A stretch of 64,000 bases of DNA, taken from contig WRAN01000008.1 of NCBI GenBank assembly GCA_009780185.1, positions 58,974 to 122,973 of the forward strand, read 5' to 3'. The notes below the pieces were generated by a model. The model worked only from the letters and a program-made list of their open reading frames with translations. It made no database searches and was not told the origin of the DNA. Position numbers and translations under genes: made by a program. The stretch's first letter is position 1. Every line of letters begins with the position of its first letter. This stretch comes from Defluviitaleaceae bacterium (GTDB taxonomy: Bacteria > Bacillota > Clostridia > Lachnospirales > WQUN01). Of this stretch, positions 31,119-40,538 are shown piece after piece.

Positions 31119-31806
31119 TCTCTGAAACAGGTTTTGGCGATTGATTATCTATTATAGATTCTACTTTGCCGCTTTTTATTTTCACTACCCGGTCTGCCAT
31201 GGGGGTTATGGCCGCGTTATGGGTTATAACTACAACAGTTACACCTCTTTGACTGGCTTCTTGCAAGATTTTGAGGATGCCTTTTCCTGTCACATAGTCA
31301 AGTGCGCCGGTAGGCTCGTCACATAGTAGTAGTTTCGGGCTTTTGGCTAAAGCGCGAGCAATAGCGACACGCTGCTGCTCTCCGCCGGAAAGTTGGGCAG
31401 GGAAGTTATTAAGCCTGTCAGCTAGACCTACTTCTGTAAGGATAGCAGCCGGATTGGCGGCACTTAAGCGGATATGGGAAGCCAGCTCCACATTTTCCAG
31501 AGCTGTTAGGTTTTGGATTAGATTATAGAACTGAAAAATAAAACCGATATCATCTCGGCGATAAATAGTACGCTTACGCCTGCCCAGTTTTGTAATATCC
31601 TTGCCGCCAACGATAACAGTACCATCGGTGGCATAGTCCATTCCGCCGAGGATGTTTAAAACAGTGGATTTCCCGGCACCGGAAGGGCCTACAATTACAC
31701 TAAACTTGCCTTCTTCTAGTTCGAAATTAACTCCATCAATAGCCCGGATATTAATGTCTCCTTGCTTATAATCCCGTGTCATATTTTCGAAAATTACATA
31801 ACTCAT
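31108..31806 (-). CDS. ABC transporter ATP-binding protein (MacB-like)
   Basis: [36 protein letters not shown]; start refined to MSYVIF. Confidence 0.95.
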   Translation of the reverse strand: MSYVIFENMTRDYKQGDINIRAIDGVNFELEEGKFSVIVGPSGAGKSTVLNILGGMDYATDGTVIVGGKDITKLGRRKRTIYRRDDIGFIFQFYNLIQNLTALENVELASHIRLSAANPAAILTEVGLADRLNNFPAQLSGGEQQRVAIARALAKSPKLLLCDEPTGALDYVTGKGILKILQEASQRGVTVVVITHNAAITPMADRVVKIKSGKVESIIDNQSPKPVSEIEW

Positions 31807-31960
31807 CGAAACCCTCCATTTCATGCTATTCTCAAAAAGATTCATCTGGTGTATAAACCTATTATACCGCTTTTGTCATTATCATCAAAACCCAGATTTC
31901 AGACTCACAATATTATATCTCGTATAATATTGTGATATTAAATTACGAAAGGAGAATGAC

Positions 31961-32281
31961 ATGGCAATACAAGCTACAGGAGTATTATTAGAAGGCTGTG
32001 TGCTATCCCTTATTTCTAAAGAGGACACCTATGGTTATATTCTTACCCAGTATGTAAAAGACTCATTGGGGGTATCTGAATCCACACTATACCCAGTAAT
32101 GCGACGCCTACAAACCGAAGGATGCCTAGAGGTATACGACACCCCCCACAACGGCCGCAATCGGCGTTATTATAGAATTACAGAATTAGGCCGAGAAAAA
32201 TATAAAGCTGCTATAGAAAAATGGCAGGACTTTGTAAAAAGAGTTGACAGCGTAATATATCAAGGAGGAGAAAAGCAATGA
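31961..32281 (+). CDS. PadR family transcriptional regulator
   Basis: EGCVLSLISKEDTYGYILTQYV..VSESTLYPVMRRLQTEGCLEVYDTPHNGRNRRYYRITELG. Confidence 0.93.
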   Translation: MAIQATGVLLEGCVLSLISKEDTYGYILTQYVKDSLGVSESTLYPVMRRLQTEGCLEVYDTPHNGRNRRYYRITELGREKYKAAIEKWQDFVKRVDSVIYQGGEKQ

Positions 32282-34029
32282 ATAAAAGTGAGTTTCTGTC
32301 CCAGCTATCCCACAAGCTACGAGTATTACCTGAAAACGAGGTAAGGGACGCATTAGATTACTACGAAGGCTATATCAGCGATGCCCACGACGAAGCGACA
32401 GCAATTGAGTCCCTAGGAAGCCCAGGCGAAGTAGCATCCACAATTCTTGCTAATTATTTATCACAAAAACCCAACAACTATCCAACAGCAATAGATACAC
32501 CCCCCACCCGCAAGCCAAAAATCAAAACTGCTTATATTGCACTCCTTGCGATTTTTGCGGTACCTGTAGGTATACCTCTTGCGGCTTCGGCGTTTGGTCT
32601 TATTGTGGGGCTTCTTGCGATAATATTTTCTGTTGTTGTGACCAGCATTGCACTACTGATTGCTGGGGTTTTGTCCTTAATCACCGTCCCATTTGCTTTG
32701 ATTAGTGACTTCTGGTTTGGGATATCGACATTAGGCCTTGGGCTTGCATCTCTTGGCCTTGGAATTATAGTGTTTAAAGTTAGCACAAAACTAGTGGGAG
32801 GCTTCTCAGGAATTACTCAGTTTATCAAAAGACGAGGCCATAAACCTGTGGCAGCGGCACCTATGTCGTTTAGCTCATCTGAGCAATACAGTAATTCAAA
32901 TTCATTGCAGCAACAACCCATCGAAAGTCATGAGCCTATCGTAAGAAGATGGCGTTCCCCTAGCCTGCGTCTCGCCTTTCTTCTTCTTTTATTAGGTGCG
33001 GCATTGTTTGGTTTAGCCTGGGCAAACGGCGCAAGAGGTGGCATAATTTACTGGCAAAACGGGCGCTTTAATATAACTACATTTAACAGAAGCTCCCAGG
33101 CAGATGAGACTGTAGAGATGACAATAGATGAAAGAGTGGGCGGATTCCACACTGTAAACATTAACGCAACACACCGCAATGTAACAGTTTTACCCGGGTC
33201 CACAGATCGTACCCAGTACACCGGGACGCCAAACGTAGATATCAGCATGGAAAATGGTATTCTTACCATAGGACAGTTGACTACGGGCACAAGCTTTAGC
33301 GTTGTGCATATGGATTTTTCGCCAGGTAGTTCAAGGGATATCAGGATTTACTTGCCATATTGGTTTTTTCAGCAGCCAAATAGTCGCTTACAAGTGCGTA
33401 CAACCACCGGAAATATAAGGATAGAAGGTAACTTCAACACTGTAGATGCATCATCCACCACAGGGCGTATACAGATTAATGACAACGAAGCTATCATGAA
33501 TACGCTTACACTCCGCAGTACAACCGGAAATATGACAGTTAATAATATCTATTTCGTAGATCAACTCTCGGCACAAGCTACAACAGGCAACATAACTGTA
33601 AACAATATCCAAAACCCCGTTAATTCAGTGAGCTTACGGGCAACCACCGGCCAAATAAGAACAGAAAACATTGATGCTTATACTCTTCAAATCCAAACTA
33701 CTACAGGTCGAATAGGAGTAAGTAATGCAACCTGGTTCAATCTTGATATCAGGGCAACTACGGGTCGTATAGGCGTAGGAAACGGATACGCGCAAAGTGC
33801 CGAAGGAAGCCTAACCCAAACCCAAATTTCAGCAACCACCGGCTCCGTAAGCCTAGAAATGCGAAACAACCAAGATGATTTCCGGTTTAATATGACATCC
33901 TCCACAGGCAGATTGCGTCTAAATGGCAGCCGCCTAGCAGACAGAGGCACCATTGGAATGGGTACTGGCGTAAATACCATTGATATCCGAACAACCACCG
34001 GTAGCATAGATTTAGATTTTATACGGTAA
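32278..34029 (+). CDS. DUF1700 + DUF4097 (beta-helix) fusion membrane protein
   Basis: N-term MNKSEFLSQLSHKLRVLPENEVRDALDYYEGYISDA..AIESLGSPGEVA; C-term ~10 TTG[NRQ]I ladder repeats. Confidence 0.85.
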   Translation: MNKSEFLSQLSHKLRVLPENEVRDALDYYEGYISDAHDEATAIESLGSPGEVASTILANYLSQKPNNYPTAIDTPPTRKPKIKTAYIALLAIFAVPVGIPLAASAFGLIVGLLAIIFSVVVTSIALLIAGVLSLITVPFALISDFWFGISTLGLGLASLGLGIIVFKVSTKLVGGFSGITQFIKRRGHKPVAAAPMSFSSSEQYSNSNSLQQQPIESHEPIVRRWRSPSLRLAFLLLLLGAALFGLAWANGARGGIIYWQNGRFNITTFNRSSQADETVEMTIDERVGGFHTVNINATHRNVTVLPGSTDRTQYTGTPNVDISMENGILTIGQLTTGTSFSVVHMDFSPGSSRDIRIYLPYWFFQQPNSRLQVRTTTGNIRIEGNFNTVDASSTTGRIQINDNEAIMNTLTLRSTTGNMTVNNIYFVDQLSAQATTGNITVNNIQNPVNSVSLRATTGQIRTENIDAYTLQIQTTTGRIGVSNATWFNLDIRATTGRIGVGNGYAQSAEGSLTQTQISATTGSVSLEMRNNQDDFRFNMTSSTGRLRLNGSRLADRGTIGMGTGVNTIDIRTTTGSIDLDFIR

Positions 34030-34033
34030 AAAC

Positions 34034-34063
34034 TTGACATATCATGGAACCCTGTGGTAATAT
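34034..34063 (+). promoter_or_regulatory. Sigma-A-type promoter of cspA
   Basis: TTGACA (34034-34039), 18-nt spacer, TAATAT (34058-34063). Confidence 0.65.
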
Positions 34064-34139
34064 CGCCTCGTAAATTTGTCCTACAAGGAAACCTTGTAAA
34101 GGACTCAGTATTTTTTAATCCGCTAGGAGGATTCTGTTC

Positions 34140-34340
34140 ATGAAGACAGGCACAGTAAAATGGTTCAACGCTGAGAAAGGCTACGGCTTTATCTCCATCC
34201 CAGACGAAGACGATGTATTCGTCCATTTTTCCGCCATCCAAACTGAAGGCTTCAAAACCCTTGATGAAGGCCAAGAAGTTCAGTTTGACGTAGTTCAAGG
34301 CGCAAAAGGCCCACAGGCCAGCAACGTATCCCGCGTTTAA
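34140..34340 (+). CDS. cspA: Cold-shock protein, CspA family
   Basis: [51 protein letters not shown]. Confidence 0.97.
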   Translation: MKTGTVKWFNAEKGYGFISIPDEDDVFVHFSAIQTEGFKTLDEGQEVQFDVVQGAKGPQASNVSRV

Positions 34341-34604
34341 TCAAAAACGCATCATGTGCAGTTTGAAATGATGGGATCGATAATAAAGATTATGTAATTA
34401 TTAAGACTATGTAATTATAAATTATGTTATTTTTAATTATATAAGTATTACCGTTCCAAATAATTTTACGCACAAAACTAAAATCCCTTTCCTTTTGGTG
34501 AGGGATTTTTTTATGCTATTTTGCGATGCATAAAAAATTATCCTCAGACCATCCTATAAAAGATATAAACATCTCAAACGAATAGAGAATAGGATGGTGG
34601 GATT

Positions 34605-35303
34605 ATGCGAATTTTTGCCTGTATACTACTTATGATGGGGCTTTTAGGCGGGCAGCCTGCCCAGGCGGTTGCCCATACGATGCCGCTTTCTCGTAAGATT
34701 ATTGTTATAGATGCAGGTCATGGCGGCTGGGACCCTGGAATGGTAAGCGGCAAGATTGAAGAAAAGGATATAAATCTCAGTATAGCCAAAAAACTGCAAG
34801 TCTTCCTAGAACAAGGCGGTGCGACAGTAATCGTCACTCGATTAGAAGACATAAGTCTAGCCGATAAAAAATCCGGAGACATGCAAGCAAGGCGGTTAAT
34901 TGCCAATACCAGCAAGGCAGATATCTTTGTAAGTATCCATCAAAATTCCTACAATAGCGCCAGTGTAAAAGGCTTTCAGGCCTTTTATTTCAACGAGTCA
35001 GACAACAGTAAAAAACTGGCCTCCAGTATTCAGGATCGGCTTAAAGAGTTTGTAAACCCTGGCAATAAGCTAGATTCTAAGTCAAACAAAAACTACTATG
35101 TATTAAAACAAACCGAAATGCCTGCTGTACTGGTAGAATGTGGCTTCTTAACAAACTCTGGCGAGCGTAGTAAGCTGCAAACAGAGGAATATCAAGATAA
35201 GATTGCATGGGGGATTTATTTAGGGATTGTAGATTATTTTCATACACCAAGTGAAACTGCCGCTCCAACTACAGCGAATCAAATGAAGAACGATCTCGTC
35301 TGA
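34605..35303 (+). CDS. cwlD: N-acetylmuramoyl-L-alanine amidase CwlD-like
   Basis: IVIDAGHGGWDPGMV; DIFVSIHQNSY; VLVECGFLTN; cleavable/anchor N-terminus. Confidence 0.85.
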   Translation: MRIFACILLMMGLLGGQPAQAVAHTMPLSRKIIVIDAGHGGWDPGMVSGKIEEKDINLSIAKKLQVFLEQGGATVIVTRLEDISLADKKSGDMQARRLIANTSKADIFVSIHQNSYNSASVKGFQAFYFNESDNSKKLASSIQDRLKEFVNPGNKLDSKSNKNYYVLKQTEMPAVLVECGFLTNSGERSKLQTEEYQDKIAWGIYLGIVDYFHTPSETAAPTTANQMKNDLV

Positions 35304-35305
35304 GC

Positions 35306-35339
35306 CAAAAATCCCGAATGCTTCTACGGGTTTTTGGTG
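35306..35339 (+). terminator. Hairpin downstream of cwlD
   Basis: CCAAAAATCCCGaatgcttctaCGGGTTTTTGG. Confidence 0.5.
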
Positions 35340-35422
35340 ACAGGCGAGTTCGATTCTGAATTAATTCGCGATAAAAATCCAGGTTGAATAACCTGGATTT
35401 TTATTTTATACTGTATATGTAA

Positions 35423-35495
35423 GCGCTTGTAGCTCAGGGGATAGAGCGGCCGCCTCCTAAGCGGTAGGTCGCATGTTCGATTCATGCCAGGCGCG
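35423..35495 (+). tRNA. tRNA-Arg (anticodon CCT)
   Basis: Acceptor GCGCTTG/CAGGCGC; D-arm GCTC..GAGC; anticodon arm GCCGC-CTCCTAA-GCGGT; T-arm GCATG-TTCGATT-CATGC; CCA not encoded. Confidence 0.92.
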
Positions 35496-35497
35496 GG

Positions 35498-35530
35498 AAA
35501 GCCCTGTAATCACATGATTACAGGGCTTTT
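35498..35530 (+). terminator. Terminator of tRNA-Arg
   Basis: AAAGCCCTGTAATCAcaTGATTACAGGGCTTTT. Confidence 0.8.
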
Positions 35531-35544
35531 GATTTGATTAATAT

Positions 35545-36696
35545 TTATACACCCATGGGTCTATCCTCATCTAATGTTACAATTACATTAATTTCTACAT
35601 TACCGCGCCTAATAAGTAGCTCCATTTCCTCTCTTGGAGAAGCACTATCCAAAACCTCTCTTAGTTCTGCAAAAGAACTGATAATGGTACCGTTTGCAGC
35701 AACAATTATATCTCCTGGTAAAACTCCAGCGCGGTCAGCAGCACCCCCACGGTTTACAGACGCTATAAGCACCTCATGGCTGTCTTCATAAATTGAAACT
35801 TGAACCCCCAAAATAGCACGGCCACTAACAAATCCAGATTCAATTAGCTGATTAACAATTGTCTTGGCATAACTTGACGGTATAGCAAACCCAAGGCCTT
35901 CAACATCTACTCCCGTTGATTTGGCACTCACTATCCCTATAACTTCTCCATGTAGATTTATCAGCGGCCCACCAGAGTTACCACGGTTGACAGCAGCATC
36001 GGTTTGAAGTTTATTGATTGAAACACCGTCAATATTAATATCTCTGCTGATTGCGCTAATGTAACCAACGGTCATGGAGTTTGCAAGCTGACCTAAAGGG
36101 TTACCAATTGCCGCTACCTGCTCTCCTACCCGTACAGAATCAGAATCTCCAAAGCTAAGAAAAGGCAAGTATACTCCTTCTACTTTAATAACAGCTAAGT
36201 CACTTGCTGGGGCCCGTCCTACTACAGTAGCGGGAAGCTCAATGCCGTTATACATAAGTACTGTGATACTAGTAGCATTTTCGATTACATGGTCGTTGGT
36301 TACGATGTACCCGTCATGTGAAACAAGAAAGCCAGAACCTGCGGATGGATGGGATATAGGCTGACCAAAAATATTATGGCCTGTGATTTGTGTGGAAATG
36401 GCTACAACTGCTGGATTTGTTATTTCAAATAAATCTGGTAAGGAGAGGCCGCTATCGTACAAATTGCTGCTCAATAATTCGATGCTATTAGCTGCGATAT
36501 CGGAACTGTATTCCGTAACTGTTGAGGCATCATCAGAAAATGAAAAAAATTGGCTTTGAGCGATTCTGGCACCTGCATATCCGCTACCTAGCATTAGAAA
36601 TGCCGCACTTACTGCTATTATCATTGTTATTACCAGTGGCTTAGTTTTCTTCACGCTTGGTGGGGGTGTTACCGGGATGTGAATTAAATCATACAT
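35545..36696 (-). CDS. HtrA/DegP-like S1C serine protease with PDZ domain
   Basis: SGFLVSHDGYIVTNDHVIENA; DLAVIKVE; TDAAVNRGNSGGPLINLHGEVIGI; C-terminal PDZ. Confidence 0.95.
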   Translation of the reverse strand: MYDLIHIPVTPPPSVKKTKPLVITMIIAVSAAFLMLGSGYAGARIAQSQFFSFSDDASTVTEYSSDIAANSIELLSSNLYDSGLSLPDLFEITNPAVVAISTQITGHNIFGQPISHPSAGSGFLVSHDGYIVTNDHVIENATSITVLMYNGIELPATVVGRAPASDLAVIKVEGVYLPFLSFGDSDSVRVGEQVAAIGNPLGQLANSMTVGYISAISRDINIDGVSINKLQTDAAVNRGNSGGPLINLHGEVIGIVSAKSTGVDVEGLGFAIPSSYAKTIVNQLIESGFVSGRAILGVQVSIYEDSHEVLIASVNRGGAADRAGVLPGDIIVAANGTIISSFAELREVLDSASPREEMELLIRRGNVEINVIVTLDEDRPMGV

Positions 36697-36798
36697 GTAA
36701 TATGCTCCTTTGATGTTGTAATTTTGTTTATATATACGTCAGTATGATTGCTTCAGCTGAGTTTTTCGTGAATGTAATGTAAACGTTTCGTGAACATA

Positions 36799-37173
36799 TC
36801 AATCAAAAATCATTTTTTCAAGCTCTGCAATGCGGGCATCCTTATCCTCGATCACGCGCTGCCATTTCTCCCGTTCTTCCAAAACCCCTTCACAAGGCCT
36901 ATTCTGGTGAGGGTGCTTATGAAGCTCACAGTCGGCTACTTGTACATGCATGTCAACCTTTGAGTCTTTTGGTTTTAGATTGATATAGAGCCTACAAAAT
37001 TTCTTGCCAATTTCCTCTGGGGCAATGTCTGTAGTGATGATTTTACAATCCCCGATATCATCATGCTTTACGCCTACAATTTCAGCAATAAGCCGTGTTA
37101 GTATATCTGGATATTTAGTGAAAAGCATATTTAGTAAGGTATCCGTTTTGAAAGTAAATTTTTTTATTTCCAT
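36799..37173 (-). pseudogene. Truncated/degenerate Rpn-family nuclease
   Basis: KTDTLLNMLFTKYPDILTRLIAEIVGVK Rpn-like N-terminus, then LYINLKPKDSKVDMHVQV where family members usually carry acidic residues; 124 aa only. Confidence 0.6.
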
Positions 37174-37817
37174 CAGCGTTTACGAGCCTTTCTTTGCCAC
37201 TGAGCCTTCCTGTGATACTGCTTAATACGATCTATGAAATCCTTCCCAAAGAACAAAACCACGTTTGATATAGATACCAATAAAGCAACTCTGCCTGGCC
37301 ATGAATCAAAGAAAAGCATAAACAAGAGAAATGCTATATTTAAATACGCCAACCACTTTATCTTTACTGGGAGTATGAAAAATATCATTATTTCGAAGTT
37401 AGGAAACAGTATTGCAAAAGCCAGAAACAGGGATAAATTAAGGTAGAAATTTGTCGCAAATCCTGTAATAAGCCCTGCGATAATGGTCCCAATCATCCCA
37501 CACAAATAAAAAACATTGAACTTAAACGCACCCCACTCCCGCTCCAAGGCTGTCCCTATAAGCCAATAAAAATAAAGCGCAAAGATAATGAATATCATGC
37601 TCATATTAGGGGGGAGAAAGATAAACGTAAGCACCCGCCAAAATTCACCCTGCATAATTGCCACAAAATCAAAGGTGAACACGTAATATCCCAATGGAAA
37701 CGTGAAGCTGGCTATAAAAAAGATAGCCATACCGCCTACTATATATGTCATTAGGTTGTGTATTGCGTATCGGCTAAATTTATACTCTAGTTTTTGAAGA
37801 AAGCTCCGCTTATACAT
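37173..37817 (-). CDS. Rhomboid-like membrane protein, probably catalytically inactive
   Basis: FWRVLTFIFLPPNMSMIFIIFALYFYWLIGTALEREWGAFKFNVFYLCGMIGT; no GxSx serine motif recognised. Confidence 0.65.
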   Translation of the reverse strand: MYKRSFLQKLEYKFSRYAIHNLMTYIVGGMAIFFIASFTFPLGYYVFTFDFVAIMQGEFWRVLTFIFLPPNMSMIFIIFALYFYWLIGTALEREWGAFKFNVFYLCGMIGTIIAGLITGFATNFYLNLSLFLAFAILFPNFEIMIFFILPVKIKWLAYLNIAFLLFMLFFDSWPGRVALLVSISNVVLFFGKDFIDRIKQYHRKAQWQRKARKR

Positions 37818-37841
37818 AGTATCAACCCTCTCTTGTGCTGA

Positions 37842-38465
37842 CTAATCTATATCATCAAAAATTACAGGTATGAGATTTTTAAGCTCTGCTAATAGCGGAA
37901 TCGCAACTTCACGTATTTGTGGATGGGCGTCATTGGATGTTCTTAGCTTGAAGAAGTGCCGCCATTCTCGTACGTTGCCTGTTACGATGATTTCTGTTTT
38001 AAGGCTATTGGGAAGAACAGCCCTGGCTTCTTGAGGCGTTGCGCCCATTTTTATCAAGGAGAGGTATGTTTTTTCGGCTTCTTGACAGGATTTTTCCCAT
38101 AAGACGTATTTTTCCTCTCCTTCTTTCCAAAAGAAAGGCTTGATAACTGTAATTTCATTGCCATATTTTCCTTTAGAATAATTGCAGTACCGTGTGGATT
38201 CTTGGGCGAAGGAGAATAGCCTATGCCTTACGATTTCATGGCTCACACCTCGGTCACATGTAAACTTTACAGATAAAGCCGGGGCATGTTCTACCATGGC
38301 TTCGTGGCCTAGCTTTACCAGCATCTGTACAAACTTTACGCAGCTTTCATCTGTGATTTTATCTTCAGATTTGTAACAGATTCGCCCGGCTTTTTCTATT
38401 GCTTTTAAAAACCCTATACCGTCAACATTTCCAAGGATTTCATATCCTGCTTCTACTATTTTCAT
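37842..38465 (-). CDS. thyX: FAD-dependent thymidylate synthase ThyX (start refined to MKIVEAG)
   Basis: RHRLFSFAQESTRYCNYS (RHRxxSxxxxSxR) motif; LKTEIIVTGNVREWRHFFKLR. Confidence 0.96.
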   Translation of the reverse strand: MKIVEAGYEILGNVDGIGFLKAIEKAGRICYKSEDKITDESCVKFVQMLVKLGHEAMVEHAPALSVKFTCDRGVSHEIVRHRLFSFAQESTRYCNYSKGKYGNEITVIKPFFWKEGEEKYVLWEKSCQEAEKTYLSLIKMGATPQEARAVLPNSLKTEIIVTGNVREWRHFFKLRTSNDAHPQIREVAIPLLAELKNLIPVIFDDID

Positions 38466-38606
38466 TTTAACCTCCGACATGCGTTTTTGCTTATTATACA
38501 TCATCTGCATAAATACAGGCTAATCTTCAAATATTAAATCAAATCAAATGATACCGATCTGTCAGACAGGTTTTAATTTGGAATCGGTATGAAGAGGAGC
38601 TTTGCA

Positions 38607-39338
38607 ATGAAAAAATTAATCGCATTTATTCTTATAGTGGTTATTTTTATAGGAACAACTGCTTTTGCCACAGATGCCTACACATATAAGACCGTCTACC
38701 CCGAGGACTATATACCCACTGCCAACATTAAAACAGTATACTTAACCTTTGACGATGGCCCAACAAAATATACTACCCAGATTCTAGATATACTAGCTCA
38801 GCATGATGTCCCAGCTACATTTTTTGTTGTTGGCAACCGAGAACACACTCACTTAATGGGTGATATTGTAGAGATGGGTCACTCTATTGGGCTGCACAGC
38901 TACAATCATGATTTTGACCAGATATATTCCTCAAAGGATGCGTTTTTTGCTGACTTAAAGAAGATTGATGATATTGTGTATGACCAAACAGGAGTCCGAA
39001 GTAATATTATCCGCTTCCCCGGTGGCAGCAGCATAAAGCGAGGGGCATCTAAATCCACAATAGCTCAGATTAAAAAGGAGATTGCCCTTAGAGGGTATCA
39101 GTTCTTTGATTGGAACTGCGATAGCCGGGATAAAATGGGTATCAAAACAGCCTCTGGTGCTTTTTCTAAAATAAAAGCGGCAGCAGAGGAAGTTGGAGAT
39201 TTTGTTGTGGTGCTTATGCATGATACCGAGGAGATTACAGTGGAATATCTTCCTCGGGTGATTGAATATTTTAAGGCTTTGGATTATGTATTTTTGCCTA
39301 TTAGTGCAGCTTCACCTGCGATACACCATACATGGTAA
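38607..39338 (+). CDS. Polysaccharide deacetylase, secreted (PdaA-like)
   Basis: VYLTFDDGPTKYTTQILDIL; GHSIGLHSYNHDFDQIY; RFPGGSS; VVLMHD. Confidence 0.9.
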   Translation: MKKLIAFILIVVIFIGTTAFATDAYTYKTVYPEDYIPTANIKTVYLTFDDGPTKYTTQILDILAQHDVPATFFVVGNREHTHLMGDIVEMGHSIGLHSYNHDFDQIYSSKDAFFADLKKIDDIVYDQTGVRSNIIRFPGGSSIKRGASKSTIAQIKKEIALRGYQFFDWNCDSRDKMGIKTASGAFSKIKAAAEEVGDFVVVLMHDTEEITVEYLPRVIEYFKALDYVFLPISAASPAIHHTW

Positions 39339-39530
39339 TCGACAGCCATATCATTAGCGATATAAAATCATATAAAGCCAGCGGCTAGTATAATCCTCCT
39401 AGTCACTGGCTTTTATAATTCCAAAAAAAATTTCACGAAGCTATTGACATTAAAATATATATGATATATATTGCTTATTAGAAATAAATATTATTAAATA
39501 ATCACAAGCAATAACTTTAGGAGGTACTCT

Positions 39531-40130
39531 ATGAATATGTTCCCTCAAATAATGGAAAACAGGCGCTCTACCTACAATTTGAGTAATGAGTTTGTGGTCT
39601 CAGAAGAGAAAACAAAAGAAATTATTGCGCATGCTTTAAAATTTACGCCCACAGCCTTTAATGCCCAAGAACAACGTCTTGTGCTGCTTCTTGGAGAAAG
39701 ACATAAATGGTTTTGGAATCAGGTAAAGCAAAATCTCAAAGCTATCGTCCCAGAGGCAGATTTTCCTGCTACCAATGAACGTATTAATGGCTTCTTAAAC
39801 GGCACTGGTACAGTTTTGTTTTATCAGGACACCGCAGTTATAGCTCATTTGCAAGAACCATTCCCACTTTATAAAGACAACTTCCCAATATGGGCGCAGC
39901 AAGTAAGCGGCATGTTGAAATATACCGTATGGACTACCCTCGCTGATTCAGGGTATGGCGCAAATATTCAGCATTACACCGAAGTAGTTGAAACGGATGC
40001 AAACAAGGAGCTTAACATCAACAGGGATTGGAAAATGGTAGGGCAGTTGGTATTCGGCAAGGCAGAAAGCGATCCAAATCCTGATAAAACATTTGAGCCG
40101 ATTAAAAAGCGCTTGATCGTTTATAAATAG
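39531..40130 (+). CDS. Nitroreductase family protein
   Basis: MENRRSTYNLSNEFVVSEEKTKEIIAHALKFTPTAFNAQEQRLVLLLGE. Confidence 0.85.
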   Translation: MNMFPQIMENRRSTYNLSNEFVVSEEKTKEIIAHALKFTPTAFNAQEQRLVLLLGERHKWFWNQVKQNLKAIVPEADFPATNERINGFLNGTGTVLFYQDTAVIAHLQEPFPLYKDNFPIWAQQVSGMLKYTVWTTLADSGYGANIQHYTEVVETDANKELNINRDWKMVGQLVFGKAESDPNPDKTFEPIKKRLIVYK

Positions 40131-40132
40131 CA

Positions 40133-40519
40133 GTGAAAGCACCTAGAAATACGCTGCAAAGACAACTTATTCTTGAAGCACTGCGAGAATTTGAATTTCA
40201 TCCCACTGTTGAAGAAGTTTATTTGCGGGTTAATAAAAAGTACCCAACCATAAGCAAAGGTACTGTCTATCGCAATTTGCGCCAACTTGCAGAGCAAGGA
40301 GATATTGGTGCAGCCAATTTGCCCAATGAACAAGGACGGTATGAAAATCGCAGTTCAAGGCATTACCACTTTAAGTGCAGCAACTGTAATGCCATATTTG
40401 ATGTAAATATGGAATATGTAAACGATATAGATTCACTGGCGGAAGAAAATAATGACTTTCAAATAGAAGAGCATGATATTGTGTTTAAAGGCATATGTGC
40501 CGAATGCAGTACAAAATAA
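40133..40519 (+). CDS. perR: Fur family regulator, PerR-like
   Basis: GTG start; HPTVEEVYLRVNKKYPTISKGTVYRNLRQLAEQGDI; HYHFKCSNCNAIFDV; ICAEC. Confidence 0.85.
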   Translation: MKAPRNTLQRQLILEALREFEFHPTVEEVYLRVNKKYPTISKGTVYRNLRQLAEQGDIGAANLPNEQGRYENRSSRHYHFKCSNCNAIFDVNMEYVNDIDSLAEENNDFQIEEHDIVFKGICAECSTK

Positions 40520-40538
40520 TAAATAAAGGAGCATAAAT

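Noticed and set aside
33687-34298. 203-aa minus-strand ORF over DUF4097 and cspA
   Set aside because: Spans two well-supported plus-strand genes and the cspA promoter; no motifs
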